Assembly (NCBI RefSeq): GCF_003024715.1
Contig: NZ_PYLO01000002.1
Span: 62,001-126,000 of the forward strand
Direction: 5' to 3'
DNA length: 64,000 nucleotides
DNA from: Clostridium fessum
GTDB taxonomy: Bacteria; Bacillota; Clostridia; Lachnospirales; Lachnospiraceae
In this document: piece by piece, positions 15,799 to 24,427 of the stretch
How positions within the stretch are numbered: position 1 is the stretch's first letter
Layout: every line of letters begins with the position of its first letter
Made by a program: the position numbers and the translations under genes
Notes under the pieces: model-generated
The model's input: the letters and a program-made list of their open reading frames with translations, nothing else
The model's database searches: none
What the model was told of the DNA's origin: nothing

Positions 15799-16397
15799 CT
15801 CTCGCCAAGCGCCTCCTTCAGCGCATCTTTCATCCGCTCCAGCGCCTTGCCCCGGTGGCTGATACGGTTTTTCTCCTCCATCGTGAGCTCTGCTGACGTT
15901 TTGCCGTACTCCGGCAGCCAGAGAATCGGATCATATCCAAATCCGCCGTTTCCAGCCGCTTCCTTTGCAATCTCGCCCTCCATCGCCGCTTCTGTGTGAA
16001 GCACTCTGCCATCCGGCAGCACTGCCGCGATATTGCACATAAAACGGGCGCTCCGCTCTTTTCCTTTTGCATCCTTCACGCGCTCAATCAAAATCCGGTT
16101 CTTTTCCTCATACGGTGTGTCCCCTAAATACCGCGCTGAATAAACGCCCGGCTCGCCGTTTAAATAATCTATCACCAGTCCAGAATCATCTGCCAGCACA
16201 ATGCCGCCCGTCTTCTCCCAGACTGCCTTCGCCTTGATCTCTGCATTCTCGCGGAAGGTGGTTCCATTTTCCTCGATCTCGCCTTCAAATCCAGCCTCGC
16301 GCATCGTAACAATCTCACGGTTTAAATCCTTTAAAATCTCACGGATCTCTTTCAGCTTTCCCGCATTTCCCGTCGCAAATATAATTTTCTCGCTCAC
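15795..16397 (-). CDS. rdgB: XTP/dITP pyrophosphatase (RdgB/HAM1)
   Basis: Cleaves non-canonical purine triphosphates (XTP, dITP, ITP) to monophosphates, keeping them out of DNA and RNA. The 200-residue form begins IIFATGNAGKLKEI and carries LADDSGLVIDYLNGEPGVYSARY, GNGGFGYDPILW and the C-terminal SHRGKALERM, all standard. A GTG start at 16397 was chosen: AAGGAG lies nine bases before it and it matches the family N-terminus, while the ATG at 16448 would add a 17-residue tail. It overlaps yfcE by four bases. Confidence 0.93.
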   Translation of the reverse strand: MSEKIIFATGNAGKLKEIREILKDLNREIVTMREAGFEGEIEENGTTFRENAEIKAKAVWEKTGGIVLADDSGLVIDYLNGEPGVYSARYLGDTPYEEKNRILIERVKDAKGKERSARFMCNIAAVLPDGRVLHTEAAMEGEIAKEAAGNGGFGYDPILWLPEYGKTSAELTMEEKNRISHRGKALERMKDALKEALGER

Positions 16398-16511
16398 TTT
16401 TTCTCGCTCCTTTATCCTCAAACAGCATGGCTTTTCATATCCCGACATTCCGAATCACCGTTTTCCGAAAACGGCTTCTGCCATGCCCTCAATCCGTATT
16501 GGCAATCGCTT

Positions 16512-18221
16512 CTAGGAATCCACCTTCCTCGTATATGCTTTCAGACAGACATTGCAGTTCTGCTCCGTCTCCACGCGCTCCCAGGAGGAACCGCGGTAAC
16601 TGATATAGCCTTCACCGTCGCTTAAATCGACCGTCAGTCCCTTATCCGACGAACTGTACTCGATCGCCACCGGATGAATCGCTCCCGGCGTCGTGATCTC
16701 GACAATCACGGCAAACCGTTCGCCTGCCTCCAGCGTCACCGTCTTATCCAGCAAAACCGTATAATATCCGGCGTTCGCAACCTCCCCGGAAGCCACCTTT
16801 CTGCGCCGCCCGAACTGGGAGCTGCCCTCGGCGTCCGTCACGGTATATACCTGATACGATGTATTTTCCCCGGTTGCATAGAAACCGACTGCCTCCAGCT
16901 CTTCTTTCTCCTCTGCCGTATAAATATTGGCAAAAAATGCCGATTCTTTTCCGTAACCGAGCTGCCCGACCCAGCCGCACAGATCTGTCTGGTAAATGTG
17001 GTCGTAATTATCTGCCGACTCGATTCCAGAATAGAGAATGTTGTGGATCCCAATATTTGTATCATAGTAGGACACGTAAAAATACCCATCGTCCCCAAAT
17101 TCGCCGCCCCAGCTGTTGGCGCAGATAAACGCGCCATCCCCCTCCGGCGGCTGGTTAAAATTGTCTCTCGAATAGTGGTCATCCCAGCCGATGATCACAA
17201 CGTCATGATTTGGCTTCTCATCGCCATTATACCAGTACGCCCCTGTCTCTTTCCGGTAATAATGCGTGTCGTCGCGGTCACTGACCATCGCCGTATACAG
17301 GGAGCTCTGAACGCCTCCGTACAGATAAACCGCCCGTTTAACCGCCTCATAATCCTTCTCCGGCAACACCTGTATCTCCTGCACATGACAAGCAGGGCTT
17401 AAACCGTCAGGCGAATAGCCGTCGCCGTATGGATCCTGTTCTTCCAGCACCGGCCCCTGCCACGCCAGCAGATACGCCATCGACATCGTATACTCACCCC
17501 CGGCATTCTGTGAAAAATGGAAGCTGTTCCGGAGGGACATATGATCCTCCGAAAAGCTGACATTCCACTCCGGCCGGACACGACTTTCCAGCGCCATCAC
17601 CGATGCAAACGCCCAGCACGTTCCGAGACTCCCCTGGTTTTTAACCGCCGGTGCCCGGCCAGCCTTCCGGTAATCATAGGATTCCGGCAAAAACGTGGCT
17701 GGATCCTCTGACCCGGTCAGTTCCATTTTCCGGTTCTCTGCATCCCAATTTTCTTCATAGGAAAATACCTCCGTCACCGCCTCAAGCGGCACATACAGGA
17801 TTCCATTTTCCCACTCTGGGGGTGCTGCAATCGTCTGGCTCTCCTCCCCAAGCAAAAGTTCCGGGCTTCCGACCGTCATCTCCGCATGAGTATTGCCGCG
17901 CTCCATCACAAGCCGGTTTCCATCGTAGAGAAGCGCCGCACAGGAAAGCGCGTCCGGCAGCATCCCATACGGTATCATAAACTGCCCGTCCTGCGACATT
18001 CTCAAGCTTCCAAGCTGCGGATCGACCATTGTTCCATCGACTTCCAGCGTGATCGGGCTGTCATTAATCTCCTCGGCCATCTGCTCATACCACTCCGGCT
18101 GCCACTCGGCGCTCTCCTCCGTCTTTTCCACCTGCTTCGGAATATGAATCAGACGGTTCTCGCGTACCAGAAATCCCAGCAGAAGCACCAGAAGCGCCCC
18201 ATAGAAAACATTACGCTTCAA
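16512..18221 (-). CDS. Secreted papain-family (C1) cysteine protease with lectin-like C-terminus
   Basis: A 569-residue exported protease. The N-terminus is a signal peptide or anchor (FYGALLVLLLGFLV). Residues about 55-170 resemble a copper-amine-oxidase-N-like stalk domain. The papain domain follows (about 178-400) with Gln196, Cys202 (QGSLGTCWAFAS), His339 (NHDVVIIGWDDHY) and Asn369 (ANSWGG), so all catalytic residues are present. The remaining about 165 residues look like the lectin-like beta domain common behind clostridial C1 peptidases. There is no propeptide of classic type. Its start overlaps the end of the methyltransferase gene by 11 bases. Substrates could be host or own cell-surface proteins. 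Confidence 0.85.
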   Translation of the reverse strand: MKRNVFYGALLVLLLGFLVRENRLIHIPKQVEKTEESAEWQPEWYEQMAEEINDSPITLEVDGTMVDPQLGSLRMSQDGQFMIPYGMLPDALSCAALLYDGNRLVMERGNTHAEMTVGSPELLLGEESQTIAAPPEWENGILYVPLEAVTEVFSYEENWDAENRKMELTGSEDPATFLPESYDYRKAGRAPAVKNQGSLGTCWAFASVMALESRVRPEWNVSFSEDHMSLRNSFHFSQNAGGEYTMSMAYLLAWQGPVLEEQDPYGDGYSPDGLSPACHVQEIQVLPEKDYEAVKRAVYLYGGVQSSLYTAMVSDRDDTHYYRKETGAYWYNGDEKPNHDVVIIGWDDHYSRDNFNQPPEGDGAFICANSWGGEFGDDGYFYVSYYDTNIGIHNILYSGIESADNYDHIYQTDLCGWVGQLGYGKESAFFANIYTAEEKEELEAVGFYATGENTSYQVYTVTDAEGSSQFGRRRKVASGEVANAGYYTVLLDKTVTLEAGERFAVIVEITTPGAIHPVAIEYSSSDKGLTVDLSDGEGYISYRGSSWERVETEQNCNVCLKAYTRKVDS

Positions 18222-19377
18222 CCTGATCCCCCGTTTTTCTTCTCGGCGGCTTCGGACCCATAAACTGATAATAATACGTCTTCATCATACCATTGTAGAT
18301 TTTCCGGTTCTTGTCCGCTTTCCTGCCAATATAGCGCTCTGCGTCCTCATACGCGGTAATCAGGTACATCGACCAGGAATCCAGCGCCTTAAACCGTTCA
18401 CCGATCGTCTTATAGAGCGCTGGAAGGTTCTTTTTCTCCTCGATACGCTCGCCGTAAGGCGGGTTTGTGATAATAAAGCCATATTTCTTCGGATGGCTCA
18501 GCTGCGCCACCGGGCGCTCCTGGAAATGAATCATGTGATCCACTCCGGCTCTCTCCGCATTTTCCCGCGCCGCCTTGATTACCTCTCCGTCAATATCGTA
18601 GCCCTGAATGTCTACCTTTACGGTATCATCCACCATCTCGGTCGCTTCATCGATCGCGTCGTACCAGCATTTCTTCGGAATCAGGTTTGTCCAGCTCTCC
18701 GACAGGAAGGAACGGTTCATGCCCGGTGCCATATTTGCCGCGATCATCGCCGCCTCGATTGGGAAAGTACCGCTTCCGCAGAACGGATCGACCAGAATCC
18801 GGTCCGCTTTCCACGGAGTCAGAAGAATCAGCGCCGCTGCCAGTGTTTCCGTGATCGGCGCCTTACTCGTCATCTGACGGTAACCGCGCTTGTGCAGCGA
18901 CTCGCCGCTCGTATCGATACCGACTGTCACCTGATCCTTATAGAAAAAGACGCGCAGCGGATATTCATTGCCCGTCTCCGGCATCCGGTCCAGATCGTAA
19001 TATTCCTGCATATGACGGGCAATCGCCTTTTTCATAATTCTCTGGATATCTGACGGGCTGAACAGCTTACTCGAAATAGACGACGCCTTTTTAACCCAGC
19101 ATTTACCGTCCTTCGGAAGATATTTCTCCCACGGAATCGCACGGGTCGCCTCAAACAGCTCGTCAAAGGTCACTGCCTTGAAGCTTCCCACTTTTAAAAG
19201 GACGCGCTCCGCCGTCCGCAGAAAAATATTCGCACGGCAGATCGCCTCCGCATCGCCGATAAAGGTTACGCGGCCATTTTCCACCTCGGTAACCTCATAG
19301 CCCAGATCCACTACCTCTTTTTTTAACACTGCTTCCAGTCCAAAATGACAGGGAGCAATCAGTTCATATCGTTCCAA
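18211..19377 (-). CDS. THUMP-domain class I RNA methyltransferase (RlmL N-terminal/Trm14-like)
   Basis: A 388-residue SAM-dependent methyltransferase that likely makes N2-methylguanosine in rRNA. The N-terminal ferredoxin-like and THUMP region covers about 1-160. The Rossmann methyltransferase domain has motif I DPFCGSGT at 197-204 and catalytic NPPY at 305-308, the signature of exocyclic amino methylation. It lacks the second RlmK half of the E. coli RlmKL fusion. The exact rRNA position cannot be inferred. It overlaps the downstream protease start by 11 bases. Confidence 0.88.
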   Translation of the reverse strand: MERYELIAPCHFGLEAVLKKEVVDLGYEVTEVENGRVTFIGDAEAICRANIFLRTAERVLLKVGSFKAVTFDELFEATRAIPWEKYLPKDGKCWVKKASSISSKLFSPSDIQRIMKKAIARHMQEYYDLDRMPETGNEYPLRVFFYKDQVTVGIDTSGESLHKRGYRQMTSKAPITETLAAALILLTPWKADRILVDPFCGSGTFPIEAAMIAANMAPGMNRSFLSESWTNLIPKKCWYDAIDEATEMVDDTVKVDIQGYDIDGEVIKAARENAERAGVDHMIHFQERPVAQLSHPKKYGFIITNPPYGERIEEKKNLPALYKTIGERFKALDSWSMYLITAYEDAERYIGRKADKNRKIYNGMMKTYYYQFMGPKPPRRKTGDQVEA

Positions 19378-19518
19378 TCTTTTTTCCTCTTATCTCTCTG
19401 TGGATTCATTGCCAAATCATTTCATGCAAAGAATCCTTTTATTTTCATTACAGTCTTCACCATTTTTATTCTAGTTGACTGGTCTGCATCTGTCAATGAA
19501 AAGCCGCGGCAAAAGTGT

Positions 19519-19830
19519 CTATCTCAGGCTGCACTGATACTTCCCCTGATAAAAGCGGTAACCGCCGCCCAGATTATAAACCTCATATCCCATCCGGTCA
19601 TACCAGCCGCACACCAGAAGGCTTTCACTCCCCCGCGCACAGTAAAACAGAAGCGGACGTTCACCTGTAAGTGTCTGCCGGTTATCCTGAAGCCATAAAA
19701 ATGGAATATTTTCCGCCTCGCAGAGGTGAGACACATTATATTCTTCCGGCGTCCGAAGGTCAATCAGCCGTCCCGTGTACCCTTGCTCCAGCCACGCGTC
19801 CAGATACCGCACCGGTATGGTCTGATACAT
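19519..19830 (-). CDS. Single-domain rhodanese-like protein
   Basis: A 103-residue single rhodanese domain. The active-site loop FYCARGSES has the persulfide-forming Cys64, and LIDLRTPEEYNVSHLCEAENIPF is the usual N-terminal block. Such domains move sulfane sulfur to unknown acceptors or detoxify sulfur species. It stands alone on the minus strand, with 141 bases to the methyltransferase stop region and a 226-base gap upstream, so the context does not suggest a partner. Confidence 0.88.
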   Translation of the reverse strand: MYQTIPVRYLDAWLEQGYTGRLIDLRTPEEYNVSHLCEAENIPFLWLQDNRQTLTGERPLLFYCARGSESLLVCGWYDRMGYEVYNLGGGYRFYQGKYQCSLR

Positions 19831-19987
19831 CCGTCATCCCTCCTCATTTTATACAAAAACGGTTTCTGACAGAACCCGATTTCTTTTTTACCTCTATGTA
19901 ATATTAATATATGCTTTGTCCGGCGGACAGGTGTCAGAGGAGATGCGGCAGCCTCTTCCATTGGCACGAAAGTACAAAAGACGAACA

Positions 19988-20026
19988 AATGCCGGGAAAC
20001 GGTGGATATTCCGCATTCCCGGCATT
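19988..20026 (-). terminator. Terminator hairpin after the small Asn/Ser-rich gene
   Basis: AATGCCGGGAA (19988-19998) pairs with TTCCCGGCATT (20016-20026). The T-rich tail is modest on the minus strand (TTTGTTCGTCTTTT) and present on the plus strand too. Confidence 0.7.
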
Positions 20027-20056
20027 CACTATTTTTTCTCTTATCTGCCTGTCTCA

Positions 20057-20257
20057 TCAGTCACAATCGCTGTAATCATCCTCTGTCTTGTCCTGATACT
20101 GGTTTTTAGAGCTATTTCTGGAACGGTTCTGGCTCTGGTTCTGCATGCGGTTCTGGCTCTGGTTGGAACCATAATTAGAGCTGTTCTTGGATGCATTTTT
20201 GGTGCTGTTTTTCTCGGCACTGTTATCATAGTTGCTGTAACTGTTTTTGCTTGACAT
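20057..20257 (-). CDS. Small Asn/Ser/Gln-rich hydrophilic protein, unknown
   Basis: Not recognised. The 66-residue product is almost wholly Ser, Asn, Gln, Lys and Tyr with no hydrophobic core (repeats such as NQSQNRMQNQSQNR and SKNSYSNYDNS) and ends in an acidic DDYSDCD tail. It appears real because a perfect AGGAGG lies eight bases before the ATG and a terminator hairpin follows the stop. The composition suggests a disordered protein, for example a spore- or surface-associated one, but nothing in the sequence proves this. It lies alone between the rhodanese and NlpC/P60 genes. Confidence 0.6.
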   Translation of the reverse strand: MSSKNSYSNYDNSAEKNSTKNASKNSSNYGSNQSQNRMQNQSQNRSRNSSKNQYQDKTEDDYSDCD

Positions 20258-20454
20258 AAGTCATTCCTCCTAAATTCCTGCCCTGTCAGGTTTTCTACGT
20301 GTCGGTTCCGGCTTCCTGTGAACAGCCGCTTAACCGTCACTTTCTTGTTACAGGTCTTAGTATGGAATTTTACTGCGAAAGTATGCAGGGTAATTCTTAC
20401 TTTTTATGCCAGTAATATTTTTTTGTTTCATCGGACGCAATTTCCTATGAAATC

Positions 20455-20506
20455 AAAAAACATCTGCATCCAACCCTTTTTTCATGAAAAGGTTCAATGC
20501 AGATGT
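20455..20506 (-). terminator. Intrinsic terminator of the NlpC/P60 gene
   Basis: On the minus strand ACATCTGCAT pairs with ATGCAGATGT (20460-20506) with an inner AACCTTTT/AAAAGGGTT-like stem, followed by a TTTTTT run at 20455-20460. Confidence 0.88.
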
Positions 20507-20521
20507 TTCGTAAATTCATTC

Positions 20522-21241
20522 TTAACCCAGCACGTTCACAATCTTAACCGGTGTGCGGTAGTTCCATGGGGAAGTCTTGATGCCGGTCCTTTCAGTTGAA
20601 GCATGTACCACTTTGCCGTCGCCGATATACATCGCTACATGGTTGATACCTCTTCCGCTTCCGTAGAAAATCAGGTCGCCCGGCTGCATCTGGTCAGCAC
20701 TGATTGCTGTACCCTGCTTGGACTGGGAAGTTGAAGAACGGTTCAGGCTCACACCGGCACCGTGCTGCATCACATATTTCGTAAAACCAGAACAGTCAAC
20801 CCCTGTGTGCGGGTCGCTGCCGCCAAATTTATAACGTCCACCTACAAACTGCAGTGCATAATTGACTAACTGCTCTCTGGTCGAGAGATTGCTCTGCTCT
20901 GCGACAAATGCATCTGCGACTGCAGCTGCTTCCTCTGCCTTGCTGAGCATAACGCTACTCTGAACCTTCAAATAGCCTTCCATCTCACCGGCCGCTACCT
21001 TGATCCAGCTGTCATCTGCCTTTCCAACTACGTCATAGGACTCGCCCTTTTCAGCCATCGCTACTACTTCTGAGTTTTCATCCTCATCCGCATAGATCGA
21101 AAGGTCTGCTGCCACGGTTGCCACCATGTCGCTCTCATAACCTGTAGACGGCCCCGCAAAAGCTGCCTGCGCGCTGCCAATGGTCAGCATTGAGCACACG
21201 CATACCATACTGAAAAGTTTCTTTGTTCTATTTAAATTCAT
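20522..21241 (-). CDS. Secreted SH3 / NlpC-P60 (C40) peptidoglycan hydrolase
   Basis: A 239-residue exported cell-wall endopeptidase. It has a signal peptide (about 1-29, KKLFSMVCVCSMLTIGSAQAAFAG), a bacterial SH3 domain (about 40-98, LSIYADEDENSEVVAMAEKGESYDVVG), a short helical linker, and an NlpC/P60 domain (about 121-239) with catalytic Cys150 (GVDCSGF), His201 (GINHVAMYIG) and His213. It probably cuts stem peptides of peptidoglycan. I checked the long leader for a c-di-AMP (ydaO) riboswitch, common before such genes, and found none. Confidence 0.93.
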   Translation of the reverse strand: MNLNRTKKLFSMVCVCSMLTIGSAQAAFAGPSTGYESDMVATVAADLSIYADEDENSEVVAMAEKGESYDVVGKADDSWIKVAAGEMEGYLKVQSSVMLSKAEEAAAVADAFVAEQSNLSTREQLVNYALQFVGGRYKFGGSDPHTGVDCSGFTKYVMQHGAGVSLNRSSTSQSKQGTAISADQMQPGDLIFYGSGRGINHVAMYIGDGKVVHASTERTGIKTSPWNYRTPVKIVNVLG

Positions 21242-21625
21242 GCTTCAAAACTCCTTAATTAGATTTTGTGATTCCCGCAGATATTGCTGAAACAAAAGAA
21301 TCGAGTCCCAATCGCTGTGGTGTTATCTATCGGTCGAAATGTTACATAATTATTAAATCTTGTTACGTTGTTATTATATTTTCTTTTCTTTTCGTTGTCA
21401 AGGAAATGACGGATCTTTTATATTTATTTAAGATTTTAATTTCGGACAAAAAAACGCAAAAATACAGGGAATTTCAACCATATTGGGACAAAATATTTTT
21501 GCCCCAGGCTGCCGAAATTCCCTGTATTTTCAAGTGTTTTTTATATCATCTCATATATAATGCAAATCACGATTCTGAAACATATTTCATAATTCTAAGA
21601 TTCTGTCTCTGGCAAAATTTTATTT
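21242..21625. terminator. 384-base intergenic region with a 16-bp perfect terminator stem
   Basis: The main feature is the inverted repeat AAAATACAGGGAATTT (21459-21474) / AAATTCCCTGTATTTT (21515-21530). On the minus strand it is followed by TGCGTTTTTTTG, making it the terminator of the histidine kinase operon. The rest, 21242-21458, is A+T-rich and must hold the NlpC/P60 promoter and leader, in which I recognise no known element. Confidence 0.8.
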
Positions 21626-23395
21626 TCATTTTTCACCAGCCGTGTCCAGCGTAAACCAGAACTCCACACCGTTCTCATGTTTCTTCACACCGCACGCCTT
21701 ATGGTGCATCTCCATGATCGCCTTGACGATCGAAAGCCCGATGCCGCTGCCGCCATATTCCCGCGTTCTCGCTTTATCTACCTTGTAAAACTTCGTCCAG
21801 AGGTTCGGAAGTGCTTCGTCCGGGATCGGATTTCCCGTGTTAAACACTTCCACGCAGACCTCTTTTCCATCGCGCCGGTGGTCAATCCGGATCTGAATCT
21901 TCTTCTCCCCGCCGCCCACATGATGAATCGCGTTCGTCAGATAATTGGTGATGACTTCCTCTATTTTAAATTCATCGCCCATGACGTAGACTGGTTCCTT
22001 CCCGTCAAAATCCACAGTCAGCTCATTCTGCTTAAGCAGCACACCGGAAGAAGAAATCACACTGGCAATCAGCTCCGTCAGGTCAAACCGCTCCACAGAC
22101 AGCCGTTCTCCCCCAAATTCCAGCGCCGTCAAGGTCAGAAGCTGGCGCACCATCCGATTCATTTTCCCAGCCTCGTCCATGATAACGCCGCAGTAATAAT
22201 CGCGGTTCTCCTTGTCCTCCGCCATGCCCTCGACGAGTCCTTCCGCATAGCCCTGAATCAGCGCGATCGGCGTCTTTAACTCATGCGACACATTCGCAAT
22301 GAACTCCTTCCGCATCTCATCGATCTGCACTTTCTCGTCAATACCCTTTTTAAGCTGTGCATTCGCCTCTTTCAGTTCCCCGATCGTTGTCTTGAGGCGC
22401 TCCGAAAGCACATTCATGCTGTTTCCAAGCGTATCAATTTCCTCCGTCGAGCGGCGGCTTGTCTCATAGCGGGCATCAAAATCCAGGTTCGACATCTTTT
22501 CCGACAGCTCCGACAGCCGTTTGATCGGCATCGTAATGTGCCGGGTAATAAAATAAATCAGAATACTTCCCGCCAGAATTACCACGATTCCAACAAACAT
22601 CAGAAACCGGTTTGAGATAGCCGCGCTCTCATGGATGCTCTCCATCGGCATCGTCATGATGAAAATGGTCGCATTATCCGAGAAAAATCCCCAGCTTTCC
22701 AGATAAAACGTCTTGCTGAGCGGGTCAAACGTCTTCTGAATCATGTAGTTGTCATATTCCCGCAATACATCCCGCTTCGCCCCCGCATGACCGACGATAT
22801 AGCGCCGCACCCGGTCACGCATGACTTCCACATCCCGCGCCGAGGAGACGAGTGTCTGGTCACTCTCGCTGTCATATAAAAGCAGGGAAATATTCGACCG
22901 GTCACGCAGCTCGCGGATCACATTTGCCAGCCGGACACCGCCGCTCGAAGCTTCCTCCCCATCCAGTGCATCCGCCGATGCATCCGCCGATGCATCCTCC
23001 GAGTCATCCTCCAGCACCACCGTGTCACCTTCCGCATATTCACCCAACGCATCCTGTGTCTCATCGCCAGCCCTATCACCGGTTCCATTTTTACCAGACT
23101 GAGCCGAACCGCCATCCGCACTGTCCATATCAGAACTTCCATCTTTCGACTTCTGGTACTCTTTCCAACCCGAATTCAGCTCCGCCTGTGCGTCCTCCAG
23201 CGAACTCTCGCCATTCCGGACCTCATCCTGGATAATCGCGTCAATCGCCCGATATCCCTTTTCCAGCGTATGAATCTTATAATTCTGGTAATATCCGGAC
23301 AGAAACCAGTTATTGATACACCAGATAAGCGCGATTGCAACCGTCATCAACCCGGCAAATATGATTGTAAATTTCCATCGGACCGAACGTTTCAT
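21626..23395 (-). CDS. Membrane sensor histidine kinase
   Basis: A 589-residue two-component sensor. TM1 lies at about 10-33 and TM2 at about 262-285, enclosing an extracytoplasmic sensor of about 225 residues. HAMP follows, then HisKA with the phospho-accepting His in FIANVSHELKTPIALIQGY, then a HATPase domain (NYLTNAIHHVGGG, GSGIGLSIVKAIMEMH). The sensor contains an acidic low-complexity insert of about 70 residues with an ASAD tandem repeat, which is unusual. The start overlaps the response regulator stop by four bases. The signal is unknown; the nearby cell-wall hydrolase is a possible target. Confidence 0.92.
   Translation of the reverse strand: MKRSVRWKFTIIFAGLMTVAIALIWCINNWFLSGYYQNYKIHTLEKGYRAIDAIIQDEVRNGESSLEDAQAELNSGWKEYQKSKDGSSDMDSADGGSAQSGKNGTGDRAGDETQDALGEYAEGDTVVLEDDSEDASADASADALDGEEASSGGVRLANVIRELRDRSNISLLLYDSESDQTLVSSARDVEVMRDRVRRYIVGHAGAKRDVLREYDNYMIQKTFDPLSKTFYLESWGFFSDNATIFIMTMPMESIHESAAISNRFLMFVGIVVILAGSILIYFITRHITMPIKRLSELSEKMSNLDFDARYETSRRSTEEIDTLGNSMNVLSERLKTTIGELKEANAQLKKGIDEKVQIDEMRKEFIANVSHELKTPIALIQGYAEGLVEGMAEDKENRDYYCGVIMDEAGKMNRMVRQLLTLTALEFGGERLSVERFDLTELIASVISSSGVLLKQNELTVDFDGKEPVYVMGDEFKIEEVITNYLTNAIHHVGGGEKKIQIRIDHRRDGKEVCVEVFNTGNPIPDEALPNLWTKFYKVDKARTREYGGSGIGLSIVKAIMEMHHKACGVKKHENGVEFWFTLDTAGEK
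22966..23000 (-). repeat. 12-bp tandem repeat inside the histidine kinase sensor
   Basis: About three units of a 12-bp repeat (plus-strand unit GATGCATCCGCC) encode ASADASADA in the acidic extracytoplasmic insert. The repeat keeps frame because 12 is a multiple of three, so copy-number change would lengthen or shorten the loop without breaking the gene. Confidence 0.85.
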
Positions 23396-24069
23396 TCGCT
23401 TACCTCAAATTTGTAGCCCATGCCCCAGATCGTCTTGATGTACTCGCCTTTCTCGCCCAGCTTACTCCGAAGCTTCTTCACATGCGTATCTATCGTCCGC
23501 GCATCGCCGAAATAATCATAATTCCATACATTATTCAGAATTTTTTCTCTCGAAAGCGCAATTCCCTGATTCTCTGCAAAATACGTCATCAGCTCAAATT
23601 CCTTGTAGCTTAAATCCACCGGTTTTCCATCCACGCTGACCTGATGTGCCGTCTTATCAATGTGGATGCCGCCCACATCGATCACATCCTGGCTGCCGCC
23701 GTTGCTGCGGCGCAGGATCGCCTCCACACGTGCGACCAGGATCTTCGGACTGAACGGTTTGGAAATATACTCATCCACGCCCAGATTAAAGCCCTGCAGC
23801 TCGTCGCTCTCCTCGCCTCTCGCCGTCAGCATGATGATCGGCACCTGCGAATACTTGCGGATCGTCTTCACAACCTCCCAGCCGTCCATCTTCGGCATCA
23901 TCACATCCAGAAGAATCAGCGCAATGTCCTTCTGCTGGAAAAACAGATCCACCGCCTCCTCGCCGTCCCCGGCTTCCAGCACCTGATACCCTTTAATCGA
24001 AAGGAAGTCCTTCACCAGCTTCCGCATCCTCGCCTCATCGTCCACGACCAGTATTTTAATCTTATCCAT
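23392..24069 (-). CDS. OmpR/PhoB-family response regulator
   Basis: A 225-residue DNA-binding response regulator. The receiver domain (about 1-120) has the acidic pocket VVDDEAR, the phospho-acceptor Asp in LILLDVMMPKMDGWEV, and the switch Thr and Lys in MLTARGEE and YISKPFSP. The winged-helix domain (about 130-225) shows LSYKEFELMTYFAENQGIALSREKILNNVWNYDYFGDARTIDTHVKKLRSKLG. Its gene leads the operon and overlaps the kinase start by four bases (ATGA). Target genes are not known. Confidence 0.95.
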   Translation of the reverse strand: MDKIKILVVDDEARMRKLVKDFLSIKGYQVLEAGDGEEAVDLFFQQKDIALILLDVMMPKMDGWEVVKTIRKYSQVPIIMLTARGEESDELQGFNLGVDEYISKPFSPKILVARVEAILRRSNGGSQDVIDVGGIHIDKTAHQVSVDGKPVDLSYKEFELMTYFAENQGIALSREKILNNVWNYDYFGDARTIDTHVKKLRSKLGEKGEYIKTIWGMGYKFEVSE

Positions 24070-24427
24070 AAAATCTTCACCTCATTTATTTTACTCTGCC
24101 GTGTATGACAGAACCTTTTTCCACGCTGTCATATCCTGATTACATTCTCAATCTGTCTGTATTTTAGCAGATTCGGGTGGGAGATTCCATAGGTTCACAA
24201 AAGATTCATAGTTTCTGCCACATATAGAAAAGAGAGTCCTTTTCCATCCTCCTGAGTTCCCCAATGCAAGCAATTTATATATTCAGTTGCCAAGGACAAA
24301 TGGAACTTTTTCATCTCACACGCAAAACAGGACTGTCCGACAAAATCCAGTATTTCCCTGCATTTCTCATCCAGCCCTGTTTGCTTTCTATTTCACAGTC
24401 TTCCCAGGCTGTTCCATATCTTATATT
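24070..24427. other. 358-base intergenic region between aspS end and the response regulator start
   Basis: It must contain the minus-strand promoter of the two-component operon and the 3' end of aspS. I see an AAAACAGG...CCCTGTTT inverted repeat (about 24320-24385) with a long loop, too weak to call a terminator, and no gene. The short open frames here lack ribosome sites. Confidence 0.5.

Noticed and set aside
21242-21458. c-di-AMP (ydaO) riboswitch before the NlpC/P60 gene
   Set aside because: The conserved GGGG-rich and CCGAAC-type blocks of that aptamer are not present in the leader.
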